Positions 46,186 through 55,075 of a stretch of 64,000 nucleotides of DNA are shown here, piece after piece (position 1 is the stretch's first letter; the number at the start of each line of letters is the position of its first letter). Where the stretch lies: assembly GCF_009467825.1 (NCBI RefSeq), contig NZ_WIOK01000015.1:83643-147642 (forward strand), given 5' to 3'. A program made the translations under genes and the position numbers. The notes under the pieces were generated by a model. That model was not told the origin of the DNA, searched no databases, and saw only the letters and a program-made list of their open reading frames with translations. This DNA comes from Cyclobacterium xiamenense. GTDB taxonomy: Bacteria; Bacteroidota; Bacteroidia; Cytophagales; Cyclobacteriaceae.

Positions 46186-48225
46186 ATGGATTTTAATATA
46201 ATTTCCGATTATCAACCTACCGGAGATCAACCAAATGCCATCAAAAACCTGGTCAGCGGGGTGAATGAAGGCGAGCCCGCGCAGGTACTTTTAGGAGTAA
46301 CAGGTTCCGGAAAAACCTTTACAATTGCCAACGTCATACAGGAGGTCCAAAAACCGACCCTGGTGTTGAGCCATAACAAAACGCTGGCGGCGCAGCTTTA
46401 CGGTGAATTCAAACAGTTTTTCCCAAACAACGCCGTAGAGTATTTCATTAGCTATTACGATTACTACCAACCCGAAGCGTTTATCCCTACCAGCGGCACC
46501 TATATAGAAAAGGACCTCTCCATCAACGAAGAGATCGAAAAATTACGGCTTTCTGCAACTTCAGCCCTTCTTTCAGGCAGAAGAGACGTAATCGTAGTGG
46601 CCTCTGTTTCCTGCATTTATGGCATCGGAAACCCCGAGGAGTTTGGCAAAAACGTGATCAAACTCCAGGAAGGAGACCGGATCCCCCGAAACCAATTTCT
46701 TTTCAAACTGGTGGAGGTACTTTACAGTCGTACTACCGGGGAGTTTACCCGGGGTACTTTTCGGGTAAAGGGGGATACGGTGGATATATTTGTAGCATAC
46801 GGCGATTTTGCTTACCGCATATTCTTTTGGGGGGATGAAATCGAGGCCATACAGCGGGTAGACCCGGAAAGCGGGAAAAAACTCTCGGACGAAAAAGTCA
46901 TCACGATCTTCCCAGCAAATCTATTCGTAACAGGAAGAGATGTCATCGAGACGGCGATTCACGAAATACAGGACGACCTGGTTGCACAGGTTGGGTTTTT
47001 TGAGCAAGACCGGAAACTCATGGAAGCAAAACGCCTGAAAGAGCGGACCGAATTTGACCTGGAAATGATCCGGGAGCTCGGGTATTGCTCGGGGGTAGAA
47101 AACTACTCCCGGTACTTTGACCGTCGTCAGCCCGGAACCCGACCCTTCTGTTTGTTGGATTATTTTCCGGATGATTTTTTGATGGTAATCGATGAGAGTC
47201 ACGTCACGCTACCCCAGGTACGCGCCATGTGGGGAGGGGATCGCTCCAGAAAAATTAACCTGGTCGATTTTGGTTTTCGGCTGCCCTCCGCCCTGGACAA
47301 CCGGCCTTTGAAATTCGATGAATTTGAATCCCTAACCAACCAGGTGATTTACGTTAGCGCCACCCCTGCCGATTACGAATTGACCAAATCCGAGGGCGTG
47401 GTGGTGGAACAAATCATCCGGCCCACCGGGCTTTTGGATCCGGAAATCGACGTTCGGCCCAGTGGAAACCAAATCGACGATCTGTTGGAAGAAATTGATC
47501 AAACCATTCGGAAGGGTTTTCGGGTTTTGGTAACCACGCTTACCAAACGAATGGCGGAGGAACTTGATAAATACCTGGCTAAAATCGGGGTGAAATCCCG
47601 GTACATCCACTCGGAGGTAAAACCGCTGGACCGGGTGGAAATACTTCGGGAGCTCCGTCTGGGTGTTTTTGACGTACTCGTGGGGGTAAACCTGTTGCGG
47701 GAAGGATTGGATTTGCCGGAAGTTGCCCTGGTAGCCATTCTGGATGCGGACAAAGAAGGTTTTTTACGAAACGAACGGAGTCTGGTACAAACGATCGGGC
47801 GGGCAGCCAGGAATTCGGAAGGCCGGGTGATCATGTACGCAGATAAGGTCACAGAGAGTATGCAATCAGCCATGGACGAAACGAACCGAAGGCGGGCAAA
47901 GCAGAAAGAATACAACGAAGCCCATGGAATCACGCCGACCACGGTCATCAAATCCCGGGAGCGCATCATGGGCCAAACGAAGGTCGCCGATAGCAAGCGA
48001 AATGCGAAAGTCTATGTAGAAAACAATCCCGAAGACGTAGACGTGGCAGCGGATCCGGTCATTCAGTATTTAAGCAGGGAAAAGCTGGAAAAACTCATCA
48101 AGCAAACCCAGAAACGAATGGAAGCCGCCGCAAAAGAACTCAATTTCATGGAGGCAGCACGCCTCCGAGACGAGTGGTTGGGATTGCAAAAGCGGCTGGA
48201 AACCCTAAACGGAGGAGCAGAATGA
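46186..48225 (+). CDS. uvrB: Excinuclease ABC subunit B
   Basis: A 679-residue UvrB, the damage-verifying helicase of nucleotide excision repair. Walker A is [14 protein letters not shown], the beta-hairpin is [20 protein letters not shown], the Walker B-type motif is DESHVT, and helicase motif VI lies in QTIGRAARN. The C-terminal UVR motif that binds UvrC is at about 637-672 ([18 protein letters not shown]). The stop overlaps the next ATG (ATGA at 48222-48225), so the downstream protein is translationally coupled. It pairs functionally with mfd at 15136. Confidence 0.98.
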   Translation: MDFNIISDYQPTGDQPNAIKNLVSGVNEGEPAQVLLGVTGSGKTFTIANVIQEVQKPTLVLSHNKTLAAQLYGEFKQFFPNNAVEYFISYYDYYQPEAFIPTSGTYIEKDLSINEEIEKLRLSATSALLSGRRDVIVVASVSCIYGIGNPEEFGKNVIKLQEGDRIPRNQFLFKLVEVLYSRTTGEFTRGTFRVKGDTVDIFVAYGDFAYRIFFWGDEIEAIQRVDPESGKKLSDEKVITIFPANLFVTGRDVIETAIHEIQDDLVAQVGFFEQDRKLMEAKRLKERTEFDLEMIRELGYCSGVENYSRYFDRRQPGTRPFCLLDYFPDDFLMVIDESHVTLPQVRAMWGGDRSRKINLVDFGFRLPSALDNRPLKFDEFESLTNQVIYVSATPADYELTKSEGVVVEQIIRPTGLLDPEIDVRPSGNQIDDLLEEIDQTIRKGFRVLVTTLTKRMAEELDKYLAKIGVKSRYIHSEVKPLDRVEILRELRLGVFDVLVGVNLLREGLDLPEVALVAILDADKEGFLRNERSLVQTIGRAARNSEGRVIMYADKVTESMQSAMDETNRRRAKQKEYNEAHGITPTTVIKSRERIMGQTKVADSKRNAKVYVENNPEDVDVAADPVIQYLSREKLEKLIKQTQKRMEAAAKELNFMEAARLRDEWLGLQKRLETLNGGAE

Positions 48226-48662
48226 AAAAAATAGGTACAATACTGGTTTTCCTGCTCACGGTACACCTGGGTACGGGCACGTTGCAGGCCCAGCAGGCCG
48301 CGGGGAGCTTTTTGATCAGCGGTGGATTGGATTTAATTCGATCTGATTTGGATCAGGTCCTGGAGCGGGCCCAATTTGGTGCGGAAGTAAATTATTTTTA
48401 CCTGCATCAATTGTCCTTTTCTGGCGGGTATGAATACAACCTCAACCAACCGAATCATATCACGGCAGGAATCCGCTGGTACCCACTTGAACCGGTCTTC
48501 GTTCGGGCCCGTGCCTTGGTGGGCAACCAAGCCGACCTGGGTATTGGCCTGGGGTATACCTATAACCTTACTTACCGGACCCGTCTGGAGGCCATGGCGG
48601 ACTATTACGTACAGGGAAGCGCATTGGGGGCTCGACTAGCCATTGCCGTACTAATAAATTAA
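48222..48662 (+). CDS. Small outer-membrane-barrel-like exported protein
   Basis: A 146-residue protein starting at the ATG that overlaps the uvrB TGA; a longer frame inside uvrB is rejected. The signal peptide runs [10 protein letters not shown] to GTLQAQ. The mature part alternates short strands with turns ([46 protein letters not shown]), the pattern of a small eight-strand barrel. GGAGGAG at 48211-48217 lies six bases upstream; it is a textbook Shine-Dalgarno, which is unusual in this phylum, though it also encodes uvrB residues. Function unknown. Confidence 0.65.
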   Translation: MKKIGTILVFLLTVHLGTGTLQAQQAAGSFLISGGLDLIRSDLDQVLERAQFGAEVNYFYLHQLSFSGGYEYNLNQPNHITAGIRWYPLEPVFVRARALVGNQADLGIGLGYTYNLTYRTRLEAMADYYVQGSALGARLAIAVLIN

Positions 48663-48667
48663 AGGAG

Positions 48668-49312
48668 ATGACACTTCGGGATATTGGGAAAATCGCACAA
48701 AAAGGAGAAGGTCTGCACGTAGAGTTTAAGAAAAAAGCAGCCCACCCGGAAAAAATCGTCAAAGAAATCGTGGCCCTGGCCAATACCGAAGGAGGCCATT
48801 TGCTGATTGGAGTGGATGACGACGGCACCCTAAGCGGGCAACGCTACATCGAGGAAGAAGTATACGCGATGGACAAGGCCATCGCCGAGTTGATTTCCCC
48901 CGCCATTCCGCTCAGAAAGCACGTGATCTCCCTCGGTCCAAAAAAAGGGCTGGCGGTATACGAAATCAAAAAAAGCAAAGCTGCCCCTCATTTTATTTGG
49001 GAAAACAAGCGAAAAAAAGCCTATGTGCGGGTGGCGGATAAAAGCATACAGGCCAGCCGGGAAATGTGGGAAATCATGAAACGAAAGCAACGACAGGAAG
49101 ACATCGTTTTTAAATACGGTAAAAAAGAGGAACTTCTGATGAAGGCCCTCGCCTCACGTCCCCACATCACCCTAAAGGAATACATGGAACTGGCCAAAAT
49201 CCCCATTTACATTGCCTCTCGGACACTGGTGAAGCTGGTATTGGCCAACGTAATCGAAGTAGTCCCCAGAGAATCGGAGGATCGTTTTGTTCCTAAATAT
49301 CCCTTTCATTAG
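48668..49312 (+). CDS. AlbA_2 (Schlafen-type) domain protein
   Basis: A 214-residue protein. The AlbA_2 domain (about 8-125) shows HVEFKKKAAHPEKIVKEIVA, ALANTEGGHLLIGVDDDG and KKAYVRVADKSIQAS, the usual core of the divergent AAA/Schlafen-AlbA_2 family. The C-terminal part (about 150-205) resembles a winged helix (ITLKEYMELAKIPIYIASR, LVKLVLANVIEVV), so DNA binding is likely. Members are often transcriptional regulators or parts of defence systems. Here it follows a small barrel protein by five bases and overlaps convergently with recX by 20 bases, with no toxin or defence partner, so a regulatory role fits better. Confidence 0.8.
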   Translation: MTLRDIGKIAQKGEGLHVEFKKKAAHPEKIVKEIVALANTEGGHLLIGVDDDGTLSGQRYIEEEVYAMDKAIAELISPAIPLRKHVISLGPKKGLAVYEIKKSKAAPHFIWENKRKKAYVRVADKSIQASREMWEIMKRKQRQEDIVFKYGKKEELLMKALASRPHITLKEYMELAKIPIYIASRTLVKLVLANVIEVVPRESEDRFVPKYPFH

Positions 49313-49808
49313 CCAGGGACTCGATCTCCTGGCGAATGAGATCAGGTTCGAATCCCCTGAATACGAGAAAACGGGTGACCTTCGCCTTTTTTTTATAAAC
49401 ATCGGGCTCTCGGGTCAACTTCCATTTTCTATCTGCCAAAAAGCGCAGCGTTTCCTGGTAATCCGCTCCGTCAATGGCATCCAGCGCTTCCTGAATCAGC
49501 GAATTGGGTAATTCCCGCATTTTTAATTCCTGTCGTATGCGTACCTTGCCCCACTTTTTCAATCCAAACTTGCCCCTGACGAAACTATCCGCAAATCGCT
49601 GCTCGTTGAGGAAATCCTGCTCCAGCAATTTGGAAATAATCGTATCGGCGTCGGCAGGTACCAGCCCCCATTCCTCCAACCTGTTTCTCACTTCCATCTG
49701 GCAGCGCTCCTGATAGGCACAAAAAGAGGAGATTTTTTTTTGCGCTTGCGCAAACCCCACTTTCTTTTTTGTGCCGGAAACCGAATTTTCTTTTTCTGGA
49801 ATTGACAT
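49293..49808 (-). CDS. recX: RecX family regulator of RecA
   Basis: A 171-residue protein, from the ATG at 49808 (MSIPEKENSV); the frame is open 16 codons further to a TTG that lies in a -7 box. It has three RecX-like repeats of three helices: residues about 25-65 (CQMEVRNRLEEWGL), 65-115 (LNEQRFADSFVRGKFGLKKWG) and 115-165. RecX binds RecA filaments and limits recombination and SOS. It lies between the AlbA_2 gene and tpiA. The 3' end overlaps the convergent AlbA_2 gene by 20 bases. recA itself is not in the window. Confidence 0.88.
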   Translation of the reverse strand: MSIPEKENSVSGTKKKVGFAQAQKKISSFCAYQERCQMEVRNRLEEWGLVPADADTIISKLLEQDFLNEQRFADSFVRGKFGLKKWGKVRIRQELKMRELPNSLIQEALDAIDGADYQETLRFLADRKWKLTREPDVYKKKAKVTRFLVFRGFEPDLIRQEIESLANERDI

Positions 49809-49853
49809 TTTACGTAATTTTAGACTTTGGTTTATCAACGGGATAATCCTGAC

Positions 49854-49861
49854 CAAATATA
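49854..49861 (-). promoter_or_regulatory. Candidate -7 element of recX (TATATTTG on the minus strand)
   Basis: The minus-strand TATATTTG fits TAnnTTTG exactly, 45 bases before the recX ATG. The -33 half cannot be recognised. The TTTG of the box contains the false upstream TTG start. Confidence 0.45.
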
Positions 49862-49881
49862 TAAATCTTAACTAATATATC

Positions 49882-50643
49882 ATGCGAAAAAAAATTGTAG
49901 CAGGTAACTGGAAAATGAATTGTCTGCTGGAGGAAGGGCAAAAACTTACTTCAGAGATTGTACATATGATCAAGGATGAACCAACCGCTGGGGTGACTGT
50001 CGTACTGAACCCGCCTTATGTGCACCTTCAGGCGGTCGGTAGATTGCTAGCTGGTGTGGATCAGCTGTTTCTGGGGGGACAAAATTGTTCGGACAAAGCC
50101 TCGGGAGCATATACCGGCGAAATCTCCGCAGCCATGCTGGCTTCTTTCGGTGCGAGCTATGTCATTATCGGTCACAGCGAACGCAGGGAATATTTCAAGG
50201 AAACCAATGAGTTATTGACGGAAAAAACCAAACAAGCGTTGAGCAATGGACTGCACCCCATTTTCTGCTGCGGCGAACCCCTGGAAATTAGGGAATCCGG
50301 ATCACACGAGGCCTATGTGAAAGACCAACTCACTGCCAGTCTTTTTGGCTTTACAGAAGAAGAACTCAAAAAAATTGTCATCGCTTACGAACCCATCTGG
50401 GCGATAGGTACGGGCAAGACGGCCTCCGCCGATCAGGCACAGGAAATGCACGCAGCGATTCGAAACCACCTTGCCGGAAAATACGGGGAAACGGTCGCCC
50501 ATGAGATTTCCATTCTGTACGGAGGAAGCTGCAAGCCCGACAATGCCAAAGAGATCTTCTCCAAGCCAGATGTGGATGGAGGATTGATTGGCGGTGCTTC
50601 GCTTAAATCCAGGGATTTCGTCGACATCGTGAAATCATTCTGA
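49882..50643 (+). CDS. tpiA: Triosephosphate isomerase
   Basis: A 253-residue TIM barrel interconverting dihydroxyacetone phosphate and glyceraldehyde-3-phosphate. Catalytic wording is intact: AGNWKMN (lysine), IIGHSERR (histidine), AYEPIWAIGTGK (glutamate and loop 6) and YGGSCKPDN with GGLIGGASL (phosphate). It is divergent from recX with 73 bases between start codons. An intrinsic terminator follows. The next gene is prmA, downstream on the same strand, an arrangement seen in Bacteroidota, but the terminator suggests separate transcripts. Confidence 0.98.
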   Translation: MRKKIVAGNWKMNCLLEEGQKLTSEIVHMIKDEPTAGVTVVLNPPYVHLQAVGRLLAGVDQLFLGGQNCSDKASGAYTGEISAAMLASFGASYVIIGHSERREYFKETNELLTEKTKQALSNGLHPIFCCGEPLEIRESGSHEAYVKDQLTASLFGFTEEELKKIVIAYEPIWAIGTGKTASADQAQEMHAAIRNHLAGKYGETVAHEISILYGGSCKPDNAKEIFSKPDVDGGLIGGASLKSRDFVDIVKSF

Positions 50644-50664
50644 TTCGCTAGCGACTGCATCCGG

Positions 50665-50696
50665 AACCCGGGCCGGTAACTGCCCGGGTTATTTTT
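50665..50696 (+). terminator. Intrinsic terminator after tpiA
   Basis: A nine-base GC-rich stem (AACCCGGGC at 50665-50673, GCCCGGGTT at 50682-50690) with an eight-base loop and an ATTTTT tail. It lies 22 bases after the tpiA stop and 30 before prmA. Confidence 0.88.
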
Positions 50697-50725
50697 ATAC
50701 GATACCTCAACTAACCCGCTTTGAC

Positions 50726-51562
50726 GTGGAATACCTGGCCTTTACAATCAGCTGTGCACCGGAATACACCGATATTTTGATTGCCGAAATGGCTGGCATT
50801 GGTTTTGACTCCTTTTTGGAAACGGAAACGGGTTTTGAAGCCTGCATTTTACCCGATACACTGGATGCAGCACTGTGGGAAGCGTTGCTCCTACGGTACC
50901 GCGTGGCTGCCGGACTAATCGTGCAGGAAAGTACCCTTCCCAAGACCAACTGGAACGAAGCCTGGGAGAAAAATTACGATCCAATTGAATTACAAGATAA
51001 GGTCTACGTCAGGGCCACTTTTCACCCAGGAAGGGCAGCCGATTTCGATCACGAGATCATCATCACTCCCAAAATGTCCTTCGGTACCGGACACCATGCG
51101 ACTACCTATCTGATGTTAGAATGGCTCCTCGAACTGGAACTAGCTGGTAAAAATGTCGTCGATGCAGGCTCAGGAACAGGTATTTTAGCAATTATGGCAA
51201 AAAAGCGGGGCGCAGCGGAAATCGTCGCTTTTGATATCGACGAGTGGAGCGTAGAAAATGGCAACGAAAACTTTGACCTAAACGGATTCTCCGAACTGCG
51301 CATGCAGACCGGCACCATCCAATCGGTAAAGCCTACCGGAACCTACGACCTAATCCTGGCTAACATCAATAAAAACGTACTACTCGAAGAGATGCGTACC
51401 TACGCAGGGAAGCTATCGGTCGGGGGAAGCCTACTACTGAGTGGGTTTTATGAGGAGGACGGGGATGAAATACGCGCTGAAGCCGGCAAACACGGACTCC
51501 ATCCAGCTGGTCAAAAGACCCGTAGCCAATGGGCGGCACTGCTGTTTACCAAAATCCGGTGA
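50726..51562 (+). CDS. prmA: Ribosomal protein L11 methyltransferase
   Basis: A 278-residue class-I methyltransferase that trimethylates L11. The N-terminal substrate-binding domain (about 1-85) is followed by a linker with WNEAWEKNYDPIEL and FHPG, then KMSFGTGHHATTYLM and the SAM motif NVVDAGSGTGILAIMA. LILANINKNVLLEEM is the PrmA form of motif IV. It starts with GTG at 50726 (MEYLAFTIS); no ATG is available in frame nearby. It converges on the DUF4270 gene 16 bases away. Confidence 0.95.
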   Translation: MEYLAFTISCAPEYTDILIAEMAGIGFDSFLETETGFEACILPDTLDAALWEALLLRYRVAAGLIVQESTLPKTNWNEAWEKNYDPIELQDKVYVRATFHPGRAADFDHEIIITPKMSFGTGHHATTYLMLEWLLELELAGKNVVDAGSGTGILAIMAKKRGAAEIVAFDIDEWSVENGNENFDLNGFSELRMQTGTIQSVKPTGTYDLILANINKNVLLEEMRTYAGKLSVGGSLLLSGFYEEDGDEIRAEAGKHGLHPAGQKTRSQWAALLFTKIR

Positions 51563-51578
51563 GGGGAATTTCAGCACA

Positions 51579-52982
51579 TTACCGCACCCGGGTGTAATAG
51601 ACTTTTAGTTTGATCGCATCCTTGTTTACCCGGTATTCCCGAAGCGACCGTTTGAATGAATCGAAGTTTACCGGTCCCCGCTCTGTACTGGGCGTATTTG
51701 GGTACAAAAATAGATCCGTGCGTACCAGACCCGAGCGGTACAGGGCATTCACATAGGAAGTAACCTGGTTGGCGTAACTTCTGTTTTCCGTATTGAAAGC
51801 CAATCCGGTTTGGTTATTGGTGGTGGGGACCACGTTACCTTCCGCATCCAGGCCCGTGTGCCCCTGTCCTTCTGCTTGCACCGCTACTTCTGCTCCGTCA
51901 AACCTCCGGTAAATCGTATTGTTTTCGGTGGCAAAATACATGACAAACGTACTGAAAGGCCGCATGAATTCGGGATATTCTTCAACGGGACCTACTTCGA
52001 GCATGATCTGGTTAAAGGTGATGTTTTCCAGGGTGTCCAAAAACTCATGCAGGGGGTTCATGTCTAACTTCACCATCAATCCCAGGCCGGATTTTCCGCC
52101 CAGCAGGGGTCCCGGCACATCGTAGGCAACTCCCCTTTCCTGAATATCCGCAATGGGCGTATTTTGGCGGTCGCTGATGATTCCATTAAAATGCCTGGAT
52201 TGGATGGTATTGATGGGGTAGGTCAACGACACCGTATCGCCCTCGTAATGATAATACAGGATGAATCCCGTCCCGCTTCCCACACCTACGGAAAGCGAGG
52301 CGTTTTGCTCCGGATCACCGGTAACCGCTATTCCTGGAAAGTACTCCCGAAATGCAAAAATATCGTCGAAAGCCGGATCATTCGTGGTGAGTTTTTCAAA
52401 AAACTCCGACGAAAGCTCGGGCGCGACATCCATGCGCAGCTGGTTTACCGTGTCTGGCTGAAGCAGGAACGAGCCGGAAGCAATCACTTCCTCCTCGTCA
52501 AAGGCGAGGTGGTTGAAATTGTAATAGGCGGTATCCAAAATGGGTTCGGTGAGCCGATGTACCCGGAAGGATTTTTCCTGATCAAAATCTTCTCCTATAA
52601 CGTTGATCACATTCATTGTGAACACTGCCGAATCAAATATCGCATCTTCCTGGGGGGGGACACCGGTTGGGTTAAAGGAAAGTCGGCTGTACCCAATGGC
52701 TTGGGTCGAACCGAAGTAGTCGCTCTGATCACCTCCGACCAAAAGCCTTCCCTCGCTGGTAGTATTGAAGGAATCGGCAAGCACCATATACGAAGATAGG
52801 GGTATCTCTTCGTAGAATACCCCTATCTGGTTTGAACCTGGGTCCAAGACCAACCCGATCTCGGATGGGTCGGAACAAGCACTTGCGAAACTAAGAACGG
52901 CAAACAAAAATACAGGGACGTTAGCCAGCCAGGTCCGTGTAGATGTTGTAATAACTTTCAAAAAGCTGGTCTTCTTCTTCAC
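51579..52982 (-). CDS. DUF4270 family lipoprotein
   Basis: About 467 residues from a GTG at 52982 (MKKKTSFLKVITT) or 471 from a TTG at 52994. The GTG start gives a lysine-rich lipoprotein signal ending in FASAC with the DPSEIGL motif after the cysteine. The body is beta-rich with the DUF4270 pattern (VVLDPGSNQIGV-like entry, FNPTGVPPQEDAIFDSAVF, LDTLENITFNQIMLEVGP). Family members are outer-membrane lipoproteins of unknown function. The 5' end overlaps the 3' end of the glycogen-synthase-like gene by 62 bases in another frame, which suggests strict co-expression. Start uncertain. Confidence 0.82.
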   Translation of the reverse strand: MKKKTSFLKVITTSTRTWLANVPVFLFAVLSFASACSDPSEIGLVLDPGSNQIGVFYEEIPLSSYMVLADSFNTTSEGRLLVGGDQSDYFGSTQAIGYSRLSFNPTGVPPQEDAIFDSAVFTMNVINVIGEDFDQEKSFRVHRLTEPILDTAYYNFNHLAFDEEEVIASGSFLLQPDTVNQLRMDVAPELSSEFFEKLTTNDPAFDDIFAFREYFPGIAVTGDPEQNASLSVGVGSGTGFILYYHYEGDTVSLTYPINTIQSRHFNGIISDRQNTPIADIQERGVAYDVPGPLLGGKSGLGLMVKLDMNPLHEFLDTLENITFNQIMLEVGPVEEYPEFMRPFSTFVMYFATENNTIYRRFDGAEVAVQAEGQGHTGLDAEGNVVPTTNNQTGLAFNTENRSYANQVTSYVNALYRSGLVRTDLFLYPNTPSTERGPVNFDSFKRSLREYRVNKDAIKLKVYYTRVR

Positions 52983-53733
52983 TATTAATTTCAAACTGCT
53001 TGTCTTTTGATGATTCCTGTATCATGGCGGTAAGGCTTTCGGAAATATCCTCACCCTTAACTACAACGTCTGCATACTCCATGCCCAATTTCAGAAATCC
53101 TTCGTAATCTTTGGATTTCAATGGAGCGAGCAACTGATCGTCGATATCCACCATCTTAATTTTTTCAAATAAATCGTCCCCAAATTTATGACTAAATCCG
53201 TTATTATAAATGGCAAACACGGATTTTGTTTCTTTAAACAGGGGCTCGTTCTTATACGTGGTTTTCAGGTACAAGGGTATCAAGCTAGTCATCCAATCGT
53301 TGCAATGCACCACGTCCGGGGCCCATCCCAATTTCTTGACGGTTTCCAGCACACCTTTGCAGAAGAAAATCGCCCTTTCGTCATTGTCCTCGTAGAACTT
53401 GTCCTGCTTATCAAAGAAAACGCTTTTTCGTTGAAAATAGTCTTCGTTGTCAATGAAATAAACTTGAAGCTTTGCGTTTGGGATAGAAGCCACCTTGATT
53501 ATCAGGGGCTTTTCTTCCTCCCCTACAGAAATGTTGATTCCGGAAAGCCGAACTACCTCATGCAATCTATTCTTTCTCTCGTTAATTAATCCAAACCTGG
53601 GTACTAAAATCCGGATTTCCATTCCTTTCTCCTGCATGGCCTGAGGCAGCGCCCGAACGAAATTGGCTACTTCTGAGGTCTGGAGAAAGGGATTGATTTC
53701 GCTTGCTACGTAAAGGATACGAAGTTTAGACAT
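52921..53733 (-). CDS. Truncated/degenerate glycogen-synthase (GT5) N-terminal-domain protein
   Basis: A 270-residue protein homologous to only the N-terminal Rossmann domain of glycogen/starch synthase; full enzymes have about 480 residues. ILYVASEINPFLQTSEVANF aligns with the start of GlgA, but the ADP-glucose-binding KTGGL segment is replaced by QTSEV. DVVHCNDWMTSLIPLYL keeps the HCNDW-like block. No second (GT1) domain follows. It is therefore unlikely to be an active glucosyltransferase and may bind a ligand or partner. It overlaps DUF4270 at its 3' end and is divergent from panC. The short family recurs in Bacteroidota, as far as I recall. Confidence 0.85.
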   Translation of the reverse strand: MSKLRILYVASEINPFLQTSEVANFVRALPQAMQEKGMEIRILVPRFGLINERKNRLHEVVRLSGINISVGEEEKPLIIKVASIPNAKLQVYFIDNEDYFQRKSVFFDKQDKFYEDNDERAIFFCKGVLETVKKLGWAPDVVHCNDWMTSLIPLYLKTTYKNEPLFKETKSVFAIYNNGFSHKFGDDLFEKIKMVDIDDQLLAPLKSKDYEGFLKLGMEYADVVVKGEDISESLTAMIQESSKDKQFEINSEEEDQLFESYYNIYTDLAG

Positions 53734-53769
53734 AACTTGTGTGTTTTGTTAAGGGATATAACGGGACTA

Positions 53770-53777
53770 CAAATTTA
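53770..53777 (-). promoter_or_regulatory. Candidate -7 element of the GT5-like gene (TAAATTTG on the minus strand)
   Basis: The minus-strand TAAATTTG fits TAnnTTTG exactly, 37 bases before the ATG at 53733. The -33 half is poor. With the panC box it forms a back-to-back pair in a 128-base gap. Confidence 0.45.
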
Positions 53778-53820
53778 CAAAAAAATACAGGAATTCCCAT
53801 TGTTTTTCTTCAGAATAATA

Positions 53821-53828
53821 TACTTTTG
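53821..53828 (+). promoter_or_regulatory. -7 element of panC (TACTTTTG)
   Basis: TACTTTTG followed by CA is an exact -7 match. It lies 33 bases before the TTG start of panC, which supports the use of that TTG. No clear TTTG lies 19-21 bases upstream. Confidence 0.5.
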
Positions 53829-53861
53829 CACCTATTTTCCTAAACCATCCCAACGAAGCAC

Positions 53862-54719
53862 TTGGAAAAATTTGAGACCATACCTGCTGTAAGGCATTAT
53901 TTGAAAGAGGAACGTAGACGGGGCAAATCCATCGGGCTGGTCCCTACCATGGGCGCACTTCACCAGGGCCATGTGGAACTGATCCGCCAATCGAAAAACA
54001 GCACCGACACGACAGTTGTCTCCTTGTTTGTCAACCCCATTCAATTCAACAGTCCGGAAGACCTGGAAAATTACCCCCGTGATGTAGTCCAAGACCTGGA
54101 GTTGCTCGCCCGTGAAGCCGTGGATATTGTTTTTATTCCGGATGAACGCGAAATGTACCCGGAAGCCGTCGTTACCGAATTTGATTTCGGTCCCATGGAG
54201 CAGATTTTGGAAGGACAATTCCGACCCGGACACTTCAACGGCGTAGGTATCGTCGTATCCAAGCTGCTTCACATCATTCAGCCGGATGACGCGTTTTTTG
54301 GACAAAAGGACCTGCAACAGGTCACGGTAATACGGCGGCTGGTCCGGGACCTTTCCTTCGATACCAGGGTGGTTACCGTCCCGACGGTACGGGAAGCAAA
54401 CGGGCTGGCCCTTTCCTCCCGCAACCGCCGCCTTTCGAAAGAGGGAGGAGATACCGCATCCCTGTTGCACCAAACCTTACTTTTTTGCCAGGATGAACTA
54501 TTGAAGGGCGGCGATTGGTTATCCATAAAAAAACAGGCTATTAATCAGAAGCTACGACCTGCTTCCATCGAGCCAGAGTACCTGGAAATGGTGGAACTAA
54601 ACCGTTTCTCACTTATTTCCAGGCCCATGTCAGGAGTACCCTACGCCTTATGTATTGCCGCGTTTATTGAAAAGATCCGATTAATTGACAACATTGTCAT
54701 CGGCGAGGAGCAGAATTAA
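53862..54719 (+). CDS. panC: Pantothenate synthetase
   Basis: A 285-residue enzyme that joins pantoate and beta-alanine with ATP. Signatures: [16 protein letters not shown] (HxGH-type ATP motif), [39 protein letters not shown] and [11 protein letters not shown] (KMSKS equivalent). The start is TTG at 53862 ([10 protein letters not shown]); a TAA in frame seven codons upstream leaves no ATG. It lies eight bases before panD, which supplies its beta-alanine, so the pair is an operon. Confidence 0.97.
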   Translation: MEKFETIPAVRHYLKEERRRGKSIGLVPTMGALHQGHVELIRQSKNSTDTTVVSLFVNPIQFNSPEDLENYPRDVVQDLELLAREAVDIVFIPDEREMYPEAVVTEFDFGPMEQILEGQFRPGHFNGVGIVVSKLLHIIQPDDAFFGQKDLQQVTVIRRLVRDLSFDTRVVTVPTVREANGLALSSRNRRLSKEGGDTASLLHQTLLFCQDELLKGGDWLSIKKQAINQKLRPASIEPEYLEMVELNRFSLISRPMSGVPYALCIAAFIEKIRLIDNIVIGEEQN

Positions 54720-54727
54720 CCATTGTC

Positions 54728-55075
54728 ATGCACATCCAACTATTAAAGTCAAAAATCCACCGGGTTAAAATCACGCAGGCGGAGCTCCATTATGTGGGCA
54801 GCATTACCATCGACGAGGACCTGATGGATGCTGCCAATATCATTCCCAACGAGAAAGTACAGATTGTCAATATCAACAATGGAGAACGCCTCGAAACCTA
54901 CGTGATCACGGGAGAACGGGGCAGCGGACAGGTCTGCCTGAATGGCCCTGCGGCCCGAAAAGCGCAGGTAGGAGACGTAATCATCATCATCTCCTATGCC
55001 AGCATGGATGCAATAGAAGCCAAGGCATTCAAACCGATCGTTATTTTTCCTGATGAACAAAACCGGCTGATTTGA
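54728..55075 (+). CDS. panD: Aspartate 1-decarboxylase (pyruvoyl)
   Basis: A 115-residue enzyme that makes beta-alanine for PanC. The self-cleavage site is G24-S25 in HYVGSITID; Ser25 becomes the pyruvoyl group. [21 protein letters not shown] and ISYA are standard. The last codons overlap the TTG start of the flippase-like gene by four bases (TTGA), so translation is coupled. Confidence 0.97.
   Translation: MHIQLLKSKIHRVKITQAELHYVGSITIDEDLMDAANIIPNEKVQIVNINNGERLETYVITGERGSGQVCLNGPAARKAQVGDVIIIISYASMDAIEAKAFKPIVIFPDEQNRLI

Noticed and set aside
48174..48221. Longer frame of the small barrel protein inside uvrB
   Set aside because: The ATG at 48222 gives a complete signal peptide and overlaps the uvrB stop in the usual ATGA manner.
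48668..49312. AlbA_2 gene as part of a phage-defence system
   Set aside because: There is no nuclease, toxin, helicase or mobile-element neighbour; the flanking genes are uvrB, a barrel protein and recX.
49345..49356. GGTTCGAATCCC, a tRNA T-arm-like sequence
   Set aside because: It is inside the recX coding region and no acceptor stem, D-arm or anticodon arm can be formed around it.
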